A stretch of 64,000 nt of DNA from Mangifera indica (taxonomy: Eukaryota > Streptophyta > Magnoliopsida > Sapindales > Anacardiaceae), in assembly GCF_011075055.1 (NCBI RefSeq), contig NC_058146.1, positions 372,001 through 436,000 of the forward strand. The letters are read 5' to 3'. Under the pieces are notes generated by a model. The model did not search any database. It worked only from the letters and a program-made list of their open reading frames with translations, and had not been told where the DNA came from. Both the position numbers and the translations under genes were made by a program. Numbering within the stretch: the stretch's first letter is position 1; each line of letters begins with the position of its first letter. Shown piece by piece: positions 48,987-64,000 of this stretch.

Positions 48987-50512
48987 TACAGATAGATAAA
49001 GCTATATATATGTATATACATAAAGAGAGAAAAAACAAAAAAAGAAAACTTTATACGTTTTTCTATCATCTTCTCTCGTCCTTTCTAGAGCTTAGCTTCT
49101 TCATGTTGTTTTCTTTTTTTTTTTTGAAGAAAAACAGAGGAATTGAAGGATTTTGGAAGACAAAGTAAGAAAAGAAAAAAAAAAGAAACACTTTGGAAAC
49201 CTTGGTAGTTTTGGTGATAAAAGAAGCAAAACAAATAAGAGAGAGCCAATTTGCAAAGATTGACTTGAAACAAGGTAAAAAGTATTATTCTTGGTATGTT
49301 TCATTTTTTATGTTTTTAATTTCAAGGCGCTATGTTATAAATGATTATTTTAAAGTTGAAAAATGTTGTTTTGTCATTTGAGGTATCTATGTGTGTGATT
49401 TTGTTTATGAGAGAGAGTTGGATAATATTTATAGTTTTATCATTGATTTCGTCCCATATTTTGACTATCTTATTTAATGAATCATAAGTACTATTATAGC
49501 TTGTTAGAAAGCTTTTTGAATCCTCTTTTTAATGATATATAACTTGTATAAATTAGAGACCGTTTGGATTATTAAATTGTATAAATAAAAAGATTGTCTT
49601 ATTAAATAAACAATGAATATAGTTTTTTACCACTACTTTCATCCCACGTTTTGATGATCTTATCCGACGAATCATGAGTGTTATTATAGCTTGTTGGAAA
49701 ACTTTTCAAATCCTCTTTTCAATGATATATAACTTATATGAATTAGAGACCGTTTAAACTATTAAATTGCATGAACAAAAGGATTATCTTATCATATAAA
49801 TAGTAAATATAGTTTTTTGTCACTGATTTCATCCTATATTTTGATTGTCTTATTTGATGAATCATGAGTGTTGTTATAGATTATTGGAAAGCTCTTTGAA
49901 CTCTTTTTTCAATGATATATAGTTTATAAAAATTAGAGACCGTTGGACTATTAAATTACATAAAAAAAAAGATTACCCTATCAAATGAATAGTCTAATAA
50001 ACAGTAATTTATAATTTTTGGAAAGAAAGAAATAAAGAATAGGAGGAGAAAAAGAAAAGGAAAAAAAGAAAGAAAGGAAAATATAGAAATGAGAGAAAAA
50101 GAAAAAGAAAAAGCAAAGAAAGAAAAGCAAGAAAAAGAATTTGGGGTTTAAGATTCAAGGGTTGTCTTAAGAGTATGGTCTGATGAGTTATAAATAGTTT
50201 TAGATAGAAGCAAAATTAATAAGAGATAAAACATGCATGCATGCTGTAAACTATGAGGGGATACTTTATATTACACTGCCCACAATAGGCACGTCCACAG
50301 TAGGACATGTTCATAATAGGACATAGACCCACAGTAAGATCTGCTTGTAGTAAAATATGCTCGTAGCAGAGCACAATTCAGATTAAAAAATGGTGTAGTG
50401 AAAGAAAAGAAAAAAGCTCGAGTTTAAAAAAGTACCAAATCCTTATAGCCAGTTTTCAAAAAGTATCAAATGTACACTAGATGGGACAAAGTGTGACCCA
50501 AATAGTAAAAGA
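48868..50512 (+). mobile_element. Diverged LTR relic of the 53.5-kb gypsy type
   Basis: Matches the reverse complement of the gypsy LTRs block by block: ATGTCTTTTGA start, (TA)n tract (48938-48980), AGAAGCAAAACAAA block, repeated AATGATATATA...AATTAGAGACCGTTT blocks (about 49540, 49725 and 49910), then the tandem CACAGTAGGACATG units (50275-50375) and the end near AAAAGATGAAAAA. The outer part of about 0.5 kb is lost where it joins the solo-LTR sequence of unit D. It is much older than the element at 53532-62924. Confidence 0.75.
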
Positions 50513-50665
50513 TGAAAAAATTTGACTGGTTAAATAGCTTGTAAGCTCCTTAAAACGTGTTTTGAATTGTAAAATTTAAAAATAAAATCATGATAAACTG
50601 TGTATCCAGAGTGAACAATATTTTAACAATGAGTCAAGTTATTAGAATGGGATATTATAGAAACG
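50513..50665. mobile_element. Solo LTR relic, unit D (truncated)
   Basis: The 3' part of the same short LTR as at 43871-44111 (from GACTGGTTAAATAG to GATATTATA), followed by GAAAC and then the shared unit sequence. The 5' part was lost at the junction with the gypsy LTR relic. Confidence 0.6.
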
Positions 50666-51179
50666 AAAACATTCTCCTCTGCTTCTTGGTTATTAGTTCA
50701 TTTGAAGGGTGGCTAACTTATAGAAGATGTATTATAATTTTTTGTCAGACATATACTAGGGTATTATAAATATATAGGTAGAATTAGACTCAATCTAAGA
50801 TTGGGTTTGAGTTTAATCAAATTCGAATTTAAATTTATTAAAATTGGTAATATTTATTATTAAGATATAATCATATAATTAAATTATTTAATCATTTAAA
50901 TTAATTTTAATTTAAAATCTTTTAATTATTTAGTTACACCAAACCTCTTTGTACCTATGAGTATATAAAATATTAATTCAAACATTTTCTGCGAAAAATC
51001 ATACCAATAAATTTTGATAGTTATATTGTAATTATAGCATAAATTCAAAGAAACAAAAGAAAGTTACTACGCATGTTTGCGGATAAAGGTTTTATTTATA
51101 ACTTTATTCCTTCGATAACAAAGCAATTACAATTGAAAAGCAATAAGCAATATTGGCTTTTTATTAGGTAGGTAGGCAA

Positions 51180-51605
51180 TTAGTTCTTGTCCATCATTCT
51201 GCATGAATCCAAGCAAGCTTTGTGTTGATCCAATGCTGAAAAATAAATACAAGAAAATTGTGAATTAAATATATAAATAAATAATATTTCCTTTGTACAA
51301 TGTAAAAGGAATTAAATATACTTTCAACTATAAAAGAAATAAAGATATATAAATATATAATTACCAGCATAATTTGTGGTACTGATGTAGATGCATTTAG
51401 ATATTGCACAATTGAGTTTGGCAATATCGGTTGGAGTTGCACACTCTTTCAAGCACTTATATACGCAAAAAGGTCGAGGTGTTTTCGATGCGAGACATTG
51501 AGCCAGACAAGTTTTATAACACATCGGGTAAGCTGAAGATTCTCCTATCAACAACCCTAAAAACAAACAAACCATCATAAAAGACAAAACTCTGTTTGTG
51601 TTCAT
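51180..51605 (-). CDS. Thionin-like cysteine-rich secreted peptide, unit D
   Basis: Two exons, 51365-51605 and 51180-51235, 98 residues. The donor is GTAATT rather than GTAACT. The signal peptide is identical to unit B's through residue 25. The ten cysteines are kept. The loop between cysteines 1 and 4 (MCYKTCLAQCLASKTPRPFC) and the region before the intron (CIYISTTNYA) differ from the sisters, while KCLKECATPTDIAKLNC and exon 2 are conserved. Apparently intact. Upstream flank homology to unit A extends to about 52760. Confidence 0.85.
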
Positions 51606-52293
51606 TTTTTTCTCTATTTTGGTTATACGCTAATAAGCAATTGAAAAGTAGATATTCAAATAATATGAGATGGTTAATGTAGGATTTTTCATGTATATAT
51701 ACTATGATTTTATATGTGATACATCTCTATTGTTAGAAATATATTTATATAGATATAAACAACTATATATAGAATAATATTATATATATACATTTTATAA
51801 TATATAATTAGATATACAGATTATATAGTAATATATAATTGGATATTAATTTATTTTTAATATAAAATTATTCAATCACATTATGATACTTCCAAATTAA
51901 TTATATATATATGTTAGGTACAACTCATATGTGACCTCATTTATAGAATATTCTATAGATATTCTATATTTACATTTTTAGAATATTTGGTAAATGTTGT
52001 TGTTTTTGTTTTTTTTAATTAAAAAATAATTTATAGTTTGCTTGATTCTCAATCTAATAATTTTGTGAATTATTTTTTTGGCATACAAGGAAATGTTTTG
52101 GCTCTTGGATTATTTATGGAAATAATTATTGCTATTTTCTTTTTTTTTTTTTATAATTATCAATATTCTAATTAGAAAATAATGGGTAATACTATATATA
52201 TATATATATATATATAATTTTATTATAATTATATATATTAAATTTGATTAGTCGCCGGTCCCGAAATCTTTGACTTTTGCTTGCTTTCTTCTT

Positions 52294-52500
52294 AGGAATA
52301 TAATACTTTTCACCTTTTTTTTTGGGTTTTTCTATTTTAACGACACACACGCATATATTTATAACTTTTCAAGTTTTCATCGAGCGGACAAATTAGGAAT
52401 ATAATACTTTGACTTTTTTTTTTTTTTTCTGGTTTTTCTATTTTAACACACATACACACATATGTATGAATATCAAACTTTTCAATTTTCATCCTAAGGT
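52294..52500. repeat. About 101-bp tandem duplication
   Basis: AGGAATATAATACTT at 52294 and again at 52395, each followed by a T-run, GGTTTTTCTATTTTAAC and a CACACA block, with some divergence. Confidence 0.7.
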
Positions 52501-53221
52501 ATTAGAACGAATTTTCACTATTTCATATTAAATTAATCAAATTAATAACATTGTTTTCAAGACAAACAATCCTAAGGTAGCATTTGGTGAAGAGTTAATA
52601 AAATTTACTCTAATAATTTATTTTTTATTATTTATATTATTTTGTTTAGTTTATAAATAATAAAATATTTTAGTAATTTTTTATTAATAATAGTGATATG
52701 ACAGATAATATAAGAAAAATAATTTGATTACCACTTTTATTCTAGATATTAAATAATTATCAAAGTAATTTTGATTTTATTATAATTATATCATTATTTA
52801 TTTTTTTAGTAAAAATAATATCATTTTTAATTAATCTAATAAATAACATAAACAATATTTTAGAATAATTAAACCTAATAATATTTAAATATTTTTTTAT
52901 TACCTCTAAGCAAATACAATAATTATTTATACTTATCAATTTTTACTAAAATTTTATCAAATATAGTAATAGTTTATACCCAATAATCATTATTGTCTTC
53001 AATGTAATTTTCTAATTTTGGTAATAAAATAATTTTCTAATTATTTTTCTTTGATAGCTTCAACAAGAAATATTGAATATTTGGTTCCCTTTATTGGAAA
53101 ATATGAATGTTTGACTATTTTAATAGAAAATTTTAAAAGTTTAGTCATTTCAATGGAAAAACCAAAATTCATGCAATAACGCAATGCAAATTTCACATGG
53201 TTAAAAGACGACAAAAATGTT

Positions 53222-53281
<60 letters not shown>

Positions 53282-53526
53282 CTCATATTGCTTAAGGATG
53301 TTAAAACAAAATTGGTTAAATACTCTATAAGTTTTTTATGATATAAAAATGAGTTTGTGTTATAAAATTCAAAAACAAAACAATAATGGTCTACGTGAAT
53401 AATCTTTTGATAATAAATTAGAGTATTTTTTAAACTAAAAATTTTATAGTTCAGTATCTTTAATAAAAAATATACGATAGTATGATATCTCAATATGTTG
53501 TGATTCATATTTATTTGTAATATTCA
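52500..53526. other. Intergenic, AT-rich
   Basis: The left part is shared with unit A's flank. 53227-53278 is a (TA)n tract. 53280-53420 resembles part of the short solo-LTR family (GGTTAAATACTCTATAAG and GTGAATAATCTTTTGATAAT blocks). No gene. Confidence 0.5.
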
Positions 53527-53531
53527 CTTAC

Positions 53532-55896
<2,365 letters not shown>

Positions 55897-55912
55897 ACTC
55901 TTCCCTCCTCAC
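55897..55912 (-). other. Polypurine tract
   Basis: GTGAGGAGGGAAGAGT on the minus strand, abutting the 3' LTR; primes plus-strand synthesis in this class. Confidence 0.9.
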
Positions 55913-55932
55913 AAAAATTCCGTCCTCGGAAT

Positions 55933-58900
55933 TCACAAAAACAACTCTAGATGCTTCTCCTTCATGGTTTGCTCCATTTCCCAGGTAGCCTCCTCTGTCT
56001 TCTGGTTTGTCCATAAGACTTTTACTAAAGGAATCTGTCGGTTCCTTAGTTGTTTAATTCTTCTGTCAAGTATCTGAATCGGTTTTTCTTCATAACTAAG
56101 GTCTTGTGATAACTTAATATCTTCTGTATTCACAACCTGGGAATGATCACCAAGACATTTTCTTAACGATGAGATATGAAATACATCATGAATCCGGTCC
56201 ATACTCGCTGGTAAGGCTAATCTATCAGCTACTTTACCAACTCTATCAAGTATCTCATATGGACCAATAAATCTGGGAGCTAGTTTTCCCTTCTTTGCAA
56301 ATCTCATCAAATGCTTGAATGGAGCAACCTTTACAAATACAAATTCACCTACATTGAATTCTAAGTCTCGGCGTCGATGATCTGCATAACTTTTATGTCG
56401 ATCCTGAGCCTGTTTTATTCTCTGCCTGATCAGTTGGACATCATCAATCATTTTCTAGGTCAATTCGGGCCCAAGGGATCGAGATAACACATCTCTCTCT
56501 CCTATCTCATCCCAGTGAAGAGGAGAACGACACCTCCTACCATATAATGCCTCATAAGGTGCCATCTGAATAGTCGTCTGGTAGCTATTATTGTAAGCAA
56601 ACTCCACCAAGGGCAACATTTCTACCCACGTGGCTTTATGATCTAGGCAACAAGCTCTCAACATGTCTTCCAAAATCTGATTAACCCTCTCCGTCTGACC
56701 ATCTGTCTGAGGATGATAGGCTGTACTAAATGCCAAATTAGTACCCAAGGATCTTTGGAGACTCTTCCAGAAAGCTGATACAAATCTTGTATCACGATCA
56801 GATACTATGGTCCTGGGTACACCATGTAATCTAATAATCTCCCTAACATATAATCTCCCCAACTGATCTGTGGTAGTAGTATCTTTGATGGACAGGAAAT
56901 GAGCTGACTTGGTTAATCTATCAACAATCACCCAAATAGCATTACATCCATTCTGAGCTCTAGGGAGTCCACTAATGAAGTCCATGGAGATATGCTCCCA
57001 TTTCCATTCTGGAATAGGTAGAGGCTGAAGTAACCCTGCAGGTCTCTGGTGTTCGGCCTTAATTTGCTGACAGGTGAGACATCTAGTAACAAACTCACCT
57101 ATATCCTTTTTCATGCTTGACCACCAAAAATGTCTTTTTAAATCTTGATACATCTTTACACCCCCAGGGTGGGTAGTGTAAAGAGAACTATGAGCCTCTG
57201 TAAGAATTTTCTGTCTCAAATCAGTTATCTGGGGAACATATACTCGATCTCTGAATTTGAGAATTTTATTCGATACTTGAAAATCTGTCTCAAGACCCTT
57301 TTGAACCTTTTGAAGTTTCTTTTGACACCATTCATCTTGTGTCTGAGCCTCTCGAATCTCATCTAGGAGAGTGGATTGAATCTCTAACCTGGTGAGGGCC
57401 CCAATCACAAGCTCAATCTGTTCTCGGTCTATCTCTCTCTGAATTTCTCTTTGGACCGTCAGTTGTGATATCATTACATTTCTACTGAGGGTATCTGTAA
57501 CTACATTAGCCTTGCCTGGATGGTACTTAATATCACAGTCATAGTCTTTTACTAACTCGAGCCATCGCCTCTGTCTCATATTTAACTCCTTCTGAGTGAA
57601 GAAATATCTGAGACTCTTATGGTCAGTATAAATATTACATTTTACCCCATACAAATAGTGTCTCGAGATTTTTAAAGCAAAAACCACCGCTGCTAACTCC
57701 AAATCATGAGTGGGGTATCGAGTTTCAAATTCTTTCAATTGTCTTGAGGCATATGCTATCACCTTGCCTCGCTGCATCAACACTGCTCCTAAGCCACCGT
57801 GTGAGGCATCCGTGTATAAATCATACTCAACTCCCTCCTCTGGAAGTGCTAACACAAGAGCAGTAGTCAATCTTCTTTTCAATTCTTGGAAGCTTGTCTC
57901 ACAGGCATCTGACCACTGAAATGACATTGCTTTCTTCGTGAGGGTTGTAAGAGGTCTAGCTAATCTGACAAATCCTTCCACAAACCTTCGATAATACCCT
58001 GTCAAACCCAGGAAACTACGAACCTCTTTGACTGTCTTTGGTCTCTGCCATTCAACTATTACCTCAATCTTACTGGGATCCACTGATATACCCTCTGCTG
58101 AAATCACATGCCCCAAAAAGGTAACTCTATCTAGCCAAAATTCATATTTCGAGAATTTAGCATACAGTTGTTTTTCTCTCAATCTCTGGAGGGTAAACCT
58201 CAAGTGTTGTTTATGCTCCTCTCGACTGCAAGAATATACTAAGATATCATCAATGAATACCACAATAAATTTATCCAGGCAGTCATGAAATACCCTATTC
58301 ATCAAATCCATAAATACTGCAAGGGCATTTGTCAATCCGAATGGCATCACTACAAACTCAAAGTGGCCATACCTCGTTCGGAAAGCTGTCTTGGGTATAT
58401 CCTTCTCTGTCACTCTCACCTGGTGATAACCAGATCTCAAATCTATCTTGGAGAAGACCACGGATCCCTTCAACTGATCAAATAAATCATCAATCCTGGG
58501 TAACGGGTACTTGTTCTTAACTGTGGCTTTATTTAGCTCTCTGTAATCAATGCACATTCTCATAGACCCGTCTTTCTTTTTCACAAATAGGATGGGAGCT
58601 CCCCAAGGAGAATGGCTCGGTCTGATAAAACCATGATCTAATAACTCTTGAAGCTGCTTTTTCAATTCTTGTAACTCGACAGGGGCCATTCGATAGGGTG
58701 CTCTTGAAATAGGTGCTGTGCCAGGTGCCAACTCTATGCTAAACTCAATCTCTCTCTCGGGAGCTAATCCCGGTAGCTCACTTGGAAACACATCTGGAAA
58801 CTCACGTACCACTGGTGTTTCCTCAATAGTTGGGCCTGACTCAACTTTGCTCACTATATGAGCCAAATATCCTGTACACCCCTTTTTCAACATTTTACTA

Positions 58901-60459
58901 GCTTTTAACATACTGATCATCAGACTCCGAATATGACCTTCACCGAACTCGAATTGATCTCCAGAGTCTAGGTTAAATCTCACTTTCTTCTTTTTACAAT
59001 CAATTTCAGCTCCGTATCTCTCCAAAAAGTCCATCCCTAAAATCATGTCAAAATCTGGCATTTCGAACACAATCAGGTCCACTAGTAACTGTCGACCCTG
59101 AATCATAATACTCTGTCCTAGTAGTATCATCTCACTAATGACTGACCCTCCATCAGGCAACTCAATCATAATCCTCTGGGCTATTCTAACAGGTTGTAAC
59201 TTTAACCTCTCAAGCAAACTCTTGGCTATAAAACAATGAGTAGCTCCACAATCAATTAAAACATAAATAGGAGTATCAAGATAGAGAATCTGACCCGTGA
59301 CTGCTGATGGGTTAGCCTCTGCTGGGCCTTGGGTGATCGGATAAACTCTGGCTGTGGCCCCTCTTATAGGTTGCTGCTGCTCTACTCTCACTAGGGCAGC
59401 TGTACAGAAATGAGCAATATGTCCAGGCTGACGACATCTGAAACAAACTGCCTGACCTGTCAAACACTCTCCTCTGTGGTGCTTCCCACATTTCTGACAA
59501 GCTGGTATCTCAGGTACTCTTTGTTTCTTTCCACTCTTCCAGTTTTTTTTCATGCCTCTGAACTGGAGAGGTCGTTTACCTTTCCTGTCTCGCTCTGGAG
59601 GAGGGCCTCTCTGTACTGAAGTTGAACCACTACTCACCGGGGGAGCTGACATGGTAGAAGGAGGTGTAACTTTTTACCCTGTAGTCTGACCAAACCTCCT
59701 CCTAACAAAAACCTCTGCCCTCAAAGCTCTATCAAGGGCCTCTGCATAAGTTCTGGGTGGCTGCGCCCCGGTCATATTGTCTCGAGCTATCTCTGGATCC
59801 AGCCCATACACAAACTTCTGCATACGCCCCATTTTTGTGCTAGCTATCTCAGGGGCATACTGGGACAATTGATTAAACTTTGTGGAATATTCTTTTACAG
59901 AGTCTGTCCCTTGCACTAGACTGATAAACTCCTGGGCCCTAATACAAGTAACATTGGCGCCCCTGTACTCTGCCTCGAATCGGTGCTTAAACTATGTCCA
60001 TGTCATTTCTGAGACATTGACCGTCTCCCTGACTAAGTTCCACCATATTCTTGCCCCTGACTTGAAAAGATAAGTGGCATATCTCACTCTTTCTTGGTCA
60101 GTCATGTCAAACAAGGCCATGACACTCTTTACTGATTCTAACCACTCTTCAGTTGCTATTGGGTCCCTTGCACCATCAAATTTTTGAGGTTGGTGCATAC
60201 TCGGGAGGTTGAAAATAGGATGTAATTGAGTCCTCACTGGGGCTGTTGTAGATGCTGAAGTAACCTCCCTCATATCATACCCCTGGATTGGCGGCGTATG
60301 AGCCGTCTCACTTCCCTGTGTAGGAGCACCTTTGTGCTCTCTCATCATCTCTCTGAAAATCTCTCGCACATCATGTGCACTGAGTGCCCCCTGGGGTACC
60401 TGAGGGGCTGCTCCTTCATTTTGGCCCCTCTGAGAGGGATCTACCGGTGTTTGACTCAT
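55933..60459 (-). pseudogene. gag-pol polyprotein with three in-frame stops
   Basis: One frame from ATG 60459 (MSQTPVDPSQRG) to the stop at 55933, interrupted by TAG at 59992-59994 (mid gag), TAA at 59674-59676 (end of gag) and TAG at 56455-56457 (late integrase). No frameshift is needed. In the 1065-residue middle block (from 59652): zinc knuckle at 70-83 (CX2CX4HX4C), protease DCGA at 134-137, RT with FIDD at 466-469, RNase H TDAS at 614-617, integrase HHCC around 821-861, then catalytic D in IVDRLTK, D in VSDRDTRF and E in the DGQTERVNQ region. The final block ends in a chromodomain-like VKVLWTNQKTEEATWEME. The stops make autonomous function unlikely unless read through. Confidence 0.93.
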
Positions 60460-60632
60460 AGGTCCTGAAAATGAACACATTAGTTTCATAAAACTCAGCA
60501 GGTATAAATGAAAACTTAACTTACAGTGATCGGCTGCGAGGGTGGTCAGCGTGGCTGAAGGGTATTTCATCTCTGTGTTACTTTGATTACTCCATTTTGT
60601 TTTAGAAAACATCTTTTGGGTTCCAAAATCAT

Positions 60633-60644
60633 GCTCTGATACCA
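60633..60644 (-). other. Primer-binding site, initiator tRNA-Met
   Basis: Reads TGGTATCAGAGC on the minus strand, two bases inside the 5' LTR. Complementary to the 3' end of plant initiator tRNA-Met. Confidence 0.95.
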
Positions 60645-60646
60645 AC

Positions 60647-62924
60647 TGTAACATCCCTCCCTAGAAGTACTACCCATCAAAGGAGAAATGTTACGAATTA
60701 ATATTCGGAGCGTCTATTTTTTTTTCTTTTTAAAAATACTTTAAAATAAACGCATCATTAAAAGTGTTTAGGAAGTATTCCAAGAAAACTAAAAATCTGG
60801 AAACGAACAAAAGATGTATATACTCATATGAAGACTCATCTGAAAGTATCTGAAAATAGGGAGTAATCATATGTAACTGTACCATAATCTCAAAAGTCAA
60901 AAGTCCATAAGAACATGCTACTGTATGCATGTACTAAAAACCAGAGATAACCTGCTCTAGCTGGATCTACCTACGCTGACCTGACCCTGCCTCGCAGCTA
61001 CCTCGATCACCTGTACCTGCAGTCAGGAAAGAAAAGGGAGTGAGTGATAAGAATACTCAGTAAGGGGAAAAATTAAGTAAACTATCTTTTTTTCCTGTTC
61101 AAACTCACTTTTAGGACTCAACCCCACATCCTAACCTCTATAAGAGATTGATGGGGTAATTTAGTTCACTCTTTACTATTTGGGTTATACTTTGTCTCAT
61201 CTGGTGTCTATTTAATACTTTCTGGAAGCTAACTATAGAGATTTGACACTTTTTTTTTTTAAGCTCAAGCTCTTTTTCTTTCATTACACTATTTCTGACT
61301 CTGAATTAAGCTCTACTGCGAGCATGCTCTACTGCGAGCGGACCCTACTGGGGGTCTATATCCTACTACGGACGTGTCCTACTGCGGACGTGTCCTACTG
61401 CGGACGTGTCCTACTGCGGGCGGTGTAGTGTAAAGTGCCCCCTTATAGTTTATAGCATACATACGGGTATTATATTTTACTACATTTGCTTCCATTTAAT
61501 TTTATTCATAACTCACCAGACATTACTCTTGGGACGACCCCTAAATCTTGAGTCCTAAATTCTTTTTCTTATTTTTCTTTCCTTCTTTTCTTTCCTTTCT
61601 TTCCTTTCTTCTTCCTTTTCTTTCTTTCTTTCTTTCTTTCCTTCTTTCCTTCTTTCTTTCCTGCCCAAAATTGCAAAACACTGTTCACAAAACAGTCATT
61701 TAACAGGGCAACCTTCTTTTTCATACAATTTAACATCCCAAACGGTTTCTAATTCATACAAGCTATATATCATTGGAAAGAGGATTCAAAGAGCTTTCCA
61801 ACGACCTATAATAGCACTCATAATTCAATAGATAAGGCAGTCAAAACGTGAGCTAAACTCAGTGATAAAATTACGAAATACTGTTCACAGAACAGACATT
61901 TAGCAGGGCAGCATACTTTTTATACAATTTAACAGCCCAAATGGTTTCTAATTCATACAAACTATATATTGTTGAAAAGAGGATTCCAAGATCTTTCCAA
62001 CAAGCTATAATAGCACTCATAATTCATTCAATCAGGCAGTCAAAACAGCAGATAAAGTCAGTGGCAAAAACTGCCTCCCCTGTTTTTCTTTAGTAAAACA
62101 GTCCTTTCGGTTTATACAATCTTTAACAGTCCAAATGATCTCTAATTCATACAAGCTATATATCATTGGAAAGAGGATTCAAAGAGCTTTCCAACAAGAT
62201 ATAATAGAACTCATAATTCATTCAATAAGGCAGCCAAAACATGGGACGAACTCAGTGGCAAAAACTGTAAATATTCTGTAACTTTCTGCCATGAACAAAA
62301 TCACATACATAGACATCCCAAATGGCAAAACAACGTTCCTCAACATCAAAATCAACATATATAATATAGATCTAAGGAACCAAAAGCCTAAAACATGTCA
62401 CATATCAAGGAGGATACCCCTTACCTTGCTTTAAGCCAAATCTTTGAAAGTTGGCTTCCTCCTCTTTGTTTTGCTTCCTTTATCACCAAAATCACTTTAA
62501 ATCAATACCAAAACACTCTAACATATTCACATAACATGCATATAAACATAGATAAAAGAAGAAGGAAGGAGATCTTTGGTTACCAAAGCTTCCAAGTGCT
62601 TCCTTTTCTTTTCTTTTCTTTTCTTATCTTCCAACTCCCTCAAATCCTTCCTTTTTCTTCAAGAAAGCAAAGGAAAAAACATGAAAAATGGTGGCTGCTG
62701 GAGTTTCTTACGGGAGAAGATGTAAAATGATGGAAAAGTCTTCTCTTTCTCTTTATATCTAAAGCTTTATCTCTTTCTCTTTTTCTCTTTTCCCTTTTTG
62801 CCCTTTTTTGCATTTATATATATATATAAAGCACACCCCTACATATATATATTTAAAATAAGAAAAATCTCAAAACAGGGTCAAAAGACATAATTACCCC
62901 TGGAATATACCTGAGGGTATTACA
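60647..62924 (-). repeat. 5' LTR (right)
   Basis: 2278 bp. Contains seven tandem CCTACTGCGGACGTG-type units (61309-61428) and only a short TA tract (about 62817-62828). Confidence 0.95.
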
Positions 62925-62929
62925 CTTAC

Positions 62930-63045
62930 TTTAAGTTCTTTATGTGGAAAAGATAATATAGGAGCCTTTGTTTTATACACTTACTTTAATTTCTTTATGT
63001 AGAAAAGATAATATAGAAGCCTTGTTTTATCATTGATTTGATGGT
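62930..63045. repeat. About 55-bp tandem duplication at the element's flank
   Basis: CTTTAAGTTCTTTATGTGGA at about 62930 recurs as CTTTAATTTCTTTATGTAGA about 55-60 bp later, each followed by AAAGATAATATAG-AGCC. Confidence 0.7.
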
Positions 63046-63350
63046 GCTTATGGGTGTAGTTTAGATAAATATTGACGGAATATATAAGGAAATAAAAAGA
63101 TTTATAAATGATATATTATCATTTGATCAATTAATTTTGAATTCGAAATTAAAAAAATAAAATTATGTGTATATATTTTTTATATATAATTTAAATAAAT
63201 AAATAATATATCATTATATAATTTAGATAAACAAATAATAAAATTATATAGATATATAGTTATCCGAGTTATCTTAAGTGCATATATATATATATATATA
63301 TATAAAATTTATGTTCTTTATTTAATCTCTCTCTCTAGCTATATATAAAT
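63046..63350. other. Repeat shared with 34050-34340 and AT-rich spacer
   Basis: The first 170 bp match 34065-34250. 63240-63283 weakly resembles the intron-border region of the thionin-like genes (ATATATAGTTA...TTATCTTAAGTGC); too short to call a gene. Confidence 0.45.
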
Positions 63351-63356
63351 AAATAA

Positions 63357-64000
63357 GGCCAAACGACTATTTCCCACCCAAGGTATGCTACAATGTCAAG
63401 TTTCCACCTTTTAACTATGAAAACACCAAGCATCCATCCATGACCGGTTAAATTTAATGAAACCCTAACCCCTGAAAATTTAATCTCATTTCTCCCCCTA
63501 AAAGTTTAAAAACTAACATTTTTTACCTAAGCTAAGTTTGAAAAGATCACATTTTCCCCCCTAGGGTTTGTTTCCAAACCTTTTCACTTTTTCCGATGCC
63601 ATCGTCGATCGTCTCCCCCTCCCGATGGTTTCTCTTCCACCGATTGCCCCCTTCAACTCCACCCCAACCCATCTGACGTAAAGACACGTCGTCTGAGAAG
63701 AGAAATCGTCTTCCCATACGACGATGACTGGGAAGACGACTTCATCTTCCACGACTTCTTTGATGTCGATCGAGCTTCCAAATGGGAGGAAAGAGATCGC
63801 CGGAAGGAGAGGATACTTCGGGAGGGAGAGGTCATCGGTAATAGAGCCGGAGATGTCGTCAGAGATTTCAAAACTAAACCCTAAGGTGAAACTGCGATTT
63901 TTTAAAATTTAAGCTGGGGAAAAATTTTAGTTTTTAAAATTTAGGGGGGCAAAAGTAGATTATATTTTAGTTTATTTTTAATATTATAGAGAAAGTGACG
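63357..64000. mobile_element. Mutator-like element, left part only
   Basis: Starts GGCCAAACGACTATTTCCCA and follows the inverted repeat and interior of the element at 46876-47832 with substitutions, running off the window. The interior has a minus-strand frame (63561-63752) similar to that of the other element (GAIGGRETIGRGRRS against GAVGGRETVGRGRRP). Confidence 0.8.

Noticed and set aside
53221..53508. Open frame of alternating Tyr-Ile residues
   Set aside because: Translation of a (TA)n microsatellite; the same applies at 24199-24453 and 55680-55865.
57145..58520. Plus-strand open frames inside the gypsy element
   Set aside because: They are antisense shadows of pol with no recognisable product.
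63240..63283. Sixth thionin-like gene copy
   Set aside because: Only about 40 bases of weak similarity at the intron border; no coding exon present.

Overview
The window is nuclear DNA of a flowering plant, almost certainly a dicot. Genes are AT-rich and intron-split with GT-AG borders, and the families are plant-specific: NPH3, an RPW8-type helper NLR, a plant TAF1, and a SAC51-type bHLH with its conserved upstream ORF. The species cannot be named from the sequence.

Layout. 1-13.1 kb is ordinary gene space: the 3' end of an NPH3-family gene (+), a SAC51-like bHLH gene (-) with an intron-split conserved upstream peptide ORF, an intronless mitochondrial dicarboxylate carrier (-) and a five-exon FKBP12 gene (-). 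14.5-22.6 kb holds a decayed TAF1 copy (-) that keeps the N-terminal and C-terminal (bromodomain) exons but lacks the large central core. 26.3-29.3 kb holds a complete five-exon ADR1-like helper NLR (+), flanked by two direct repeats of about 0.88 kb. From 35 to 52 kb the sequence is a local segmental-duplication array. Its repeating module is [TAF1 5' region + small cysteine-rich (thionin-like) secreted peptide gene]. There are three apparently intact peptide genes, two broken ones, a second truncated TAF1 copy sharing lesions with the first, and a bare TAF1 5' fragment. 53.5-62.9 kb is a complete chromodomain-bearing Ty3/gypsy element (Tekay/Del-like, - strand) with a 5-bp target duplication, long LTRs and three in-frame stops.

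Transposons. Four Mutator-like non-autonomous elements start with GGCC-type terminal inverted repeats; two have convincing 9-bp target duplications, and one has identical 117-bp inverted repeats around an interior with a 66-bp perfect palindrome. There are also TRIM/solo-LTR relics, an old LTR relic of the same type as the gypsy element, AT-rich MITE-like foldback repeats and many (TA)n tracts.

How it fits together. The carrier, FKBP12, NPH3 and bHLH genes are unrelated housekeeping or developmental genes. The array is the distinctive part: a dead TAF1 copy appears to have been carried along passively while a neighbouring secreted-peptide gene multiplied. A solo LTR present in some units, and its empty site in another, give an order of events.
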